From Candidatus Aminicenantota bacterium (GTDB lineage Bacteria > Acidobacteriota > Aminicenantia > Aminicenantales > Saccharicenantaceae), in NCBI GenBank assembly GCA_014360005.1, contig JACIYI010000008.1, positions 52,372-116,371 of the forward strand: a DNA stretch of 64,000 nucleotides, written 5' to 3'. The notes under the pieces were generated by a model. That model saw only the letters and a list, made by a program, of their open reading frames with translations. It searched no databases and was not told the DNA's origin. Positions within the stretch are counted from its first letter, which is position 1; each line of letters begins with the position of its first letter. The translations under genes and the position numbers were made by a program. Below, one piece after another: positions 62,611 through 64,000 of the stretch.

Positions 62611-63591
62611 TCAAAAAATTCTTATCATAGACCCGATTTTAAAAGACACTCCCGTCAAATCTAAAGAACCTTTTCTGATTTCCCTATGAAATTCTGGAGT
62701 GGCATATGGAATTTCTGACCAAACTGACATATTATAATAACGTGCACCTATAGTCTGGTCTTCCATATTATAAAAATATAACGTTCCTTTTTCTTTCCCA
62801 CTTCCCAAAACATATTCCATATTATCTTTGATAATTTTATTTAGCGTTGATTCATTTCCGAAGAAATTTGATATTTTGCCTCCCCGTATCTTTAATTCAG
62901 TAATTATTGAAAGCTTTTTGCCGAGGGAATATTCTGCAAGAAAATTTAAATGCCCAACCAGTGGTGGAAGAGGAAAATGTAGGGTATTGAGCTTTCTTTC
63001 AAATATGCCCTCTGACATATTTGGGTATATTACTTTAAAATCATATAAGCGTGAAATTCTCGCGATATAAAGACCACTACCCGCACCGACAGAAAAACTA
63101 AATTCTCTCAGGCGGATTAACTTGTAGAAGATAGTAAATTCTAAGGGGCTGATCATCGAATATCTTGGTTGAAATTCATATATCATCACTTGCTGGCCCT
63201 CTCCAGGGAAAAGGGTATATTGAACAGAGCTGTGATTTTTCTTTTGAAATGGCTCAAAGACAGAAATATTAATAGAAAGCCTAGGCTTTATGGCCATGTA
63301 AAATGATAATTCAACAGTCTGATATCTTCCTGGAAGCGTCTGTAGGCCTCCATCAACTTGGCCCCACCAGGGACTATAGCTTCGGACATATTCAAATAGA
63401 TCATTATTATTTAAACTCGTTAGACAGGTATTCAGGTCTCCTACAGCTATTTTGCCTGAGCTATAAGAAAGACTCAGATAATACTTCGGATATTTCTCAT
63501 TTTCGCAGCGAGCGGGCAAGACTCCCATCAGGCCAATAAGTGCATAAAATAAAAAAATATACTTAACCACATCCGAAATTTTTTCCCTCAT
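62611..63591 (-). CDS. Predicted outer-membrane beta-barrel protein
   Basis: AAGGAG eight bases before ATG 63591 favours this start over ATG 63615. A signal helix (YIFLFYALIGLMGVLPA) is followed by about 300 residues of alternating beta strands rich in aromatic girdle residues (YYLSLSYSSGK, FTIFYKLIRLREFSFSVGAGSGLYIARI) and ending in a C-terminal Phe (IGSMIRIF), the usual BAM-recognised end of barrel proteins. No family was recognised. The AT-rich composition suggests recent acquisition. The remaining 63592-64000 is AT-rich; a short frame ending EEFLAE at about 63720 might be a gene remnant, but nothing else is supported. Confidence 0.65.
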   Translation of the reverse strand: MREKISDVVKYIFLFYALIGLMGVLPARCENEKYPKYYLSLSYSSGKIAVGDLNTCLTSLNNNDLFEYVRSYSPWWGQVDGGLQTLPGRYQTVELSFYMAIKPRLSINISVFEPFQKKNHSSVQYTLFPGEGQQVMIYEFQPRYSMISPLEFTIFYKLIRLREFSFSVGAGSGLYIARISRLYDFKVIYPNMSEGIFERKLNTLHFPLPPLVGHLNFLAEYSLGKKLSIITELKIRGGKISNFFGNESTLNKIIKDNMEYVLGSGKEKGTLYFYNMEDQTIGARYYNMSVWSEIPYATPEFHREIRKGSLDLTGVSFKIGSMIRIF

Positions 63592-64000
63592 TATAAAATC
63601 TCCTTCTTTTTCCATATATTTATAATTAAAGGAATTCTCGCCAGCAAATTAATTTCGCCCTTTCCCCTGAGAATAGCTATATTTCTGAAGAAGAGTTTGT
63701 TGAGGAATTTCTGGCAGAATAAATCCAGTAGAAGCTAAAAATAGGCGAAAAAACCCCTTGTCTCGCATCTCTCTAAGACCCCTTTCAGTATAAAGGATAA
63801 AAAAAAAAACAGCTTGTCAAGTATTTTTTGTGTCGTTGTTCCGTAAAAATCAAGAGTTGACATTTTGTGAAAATTAAAAGTAGAGTTAGAAGAAAAATTA
63901 GGTTGGGAAGCTATAATGAGAGTTAAAAGCCTAAAAAATTTCCTCCGCAAAATCCTGCAGTAGCAGTTTGGGCAGTTGATTCTTCTTTGACATTTTTGCC

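Noticed and set aside
63735..63950. 71-codon minus-strand frame at the window end
   Set aside because: AT-rich chance frame without a ribosome site.

Overview
The window reads as a chromosomal segment of a Gram-negative, probably anaerobic, heterotrophic bacterium. Supporting features are TolC/RND efflux, an OmpA-like protein, a predicted outer-membrane beta-barrel, lipoproteins and several Tat-signal enzymes. A two-gene SmsCB-type Fe-S system, a tricorn-like S41 protease, GH127 and sialidase-like glycosidases, and 6-bladed beta-propeller proteins recall uncultured lineages such as Aminicenantes/Acidobacteriota. That placement is inference: no rRNA or tRNA gene was seen. Most of the window looks GC-rich with short operons on both strands; from about 56.8 kb to the end it is strikingly AT-rich and looks like an accessory region. 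Layout: 0-4 kb, the 3' part of a glycosyltransferase-like gene, then an ECF sigma / anti-sigma / DUF4097 operon closed by a strong terminator. 4-9.9 kb, a YgiQ-type radical SAM protein, a K+-channel relic, pncB-pncA for NAD salvage, a histidine phosphatase and a PrsW-like membrane protease. 10-14 kb, OmpA-like, beta-lactamase-fold and SagB-type nitroreductase genes. 14.7-23.5 kb, ArsR, a SPASM-like radical SAM protein, SmsC/SmsB, a NYN-domain nuclease, MgtE with a structured leader, a ProC-like reductase and an ACR3 arsenite exporter. 23.9-34.4 kb, a sialidase-like protein, a TIM-barrel isomerase, an HExxH protein, a TauE/SafE remnant, a Gfo/Idh/MocA oxidoreductase, a lipoprotein, a HEAT-esterase and a WD40 protein, interspersed with a family of GGGGACAC palindromes. 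34.6-45.2 kb, MurJ, an ICMT-like methyltransferase, a small ECF-driven gene missed by ordinary ORF calling, an AEC transporter, the tricorn-like protease, a ferritin-like protein and a Tat-exported PLP enzyme. 45.6-51.8 kb, a four-gene RND efflux operon. 52-56.8 kb, a GH-like lipoprotein and a GH127 enzyme. 56.8-64 kb, the AT-rich region with an IS3 transposase fragment, an operon for a thioredoxin-like protein, a beta-propeller and a 10-Cys secreted peptide, an XRE regulator with a truncated ImmA/IrrE partner, a gamma-glutamyltransferase relic and a beta-barrel protein. Three regulatory networks can be read directly. Four copies of ATATATGAA-N6-TTCATATAT lie over the promoters of arsR and ACR3, upstream of the TauE/SafE remnant, and at one orphan position, which suggests a dispersed arsenic regulon. 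Two ECF-type promoters with identical 16-bp spacing precede the sigma operon and the small gene at 38.2 kb. An 11-bp-arm palindrome overlaps the promoter of the XRE gene. Repeats of the GGGGAC type usually abut stop codons and may act as terminators.
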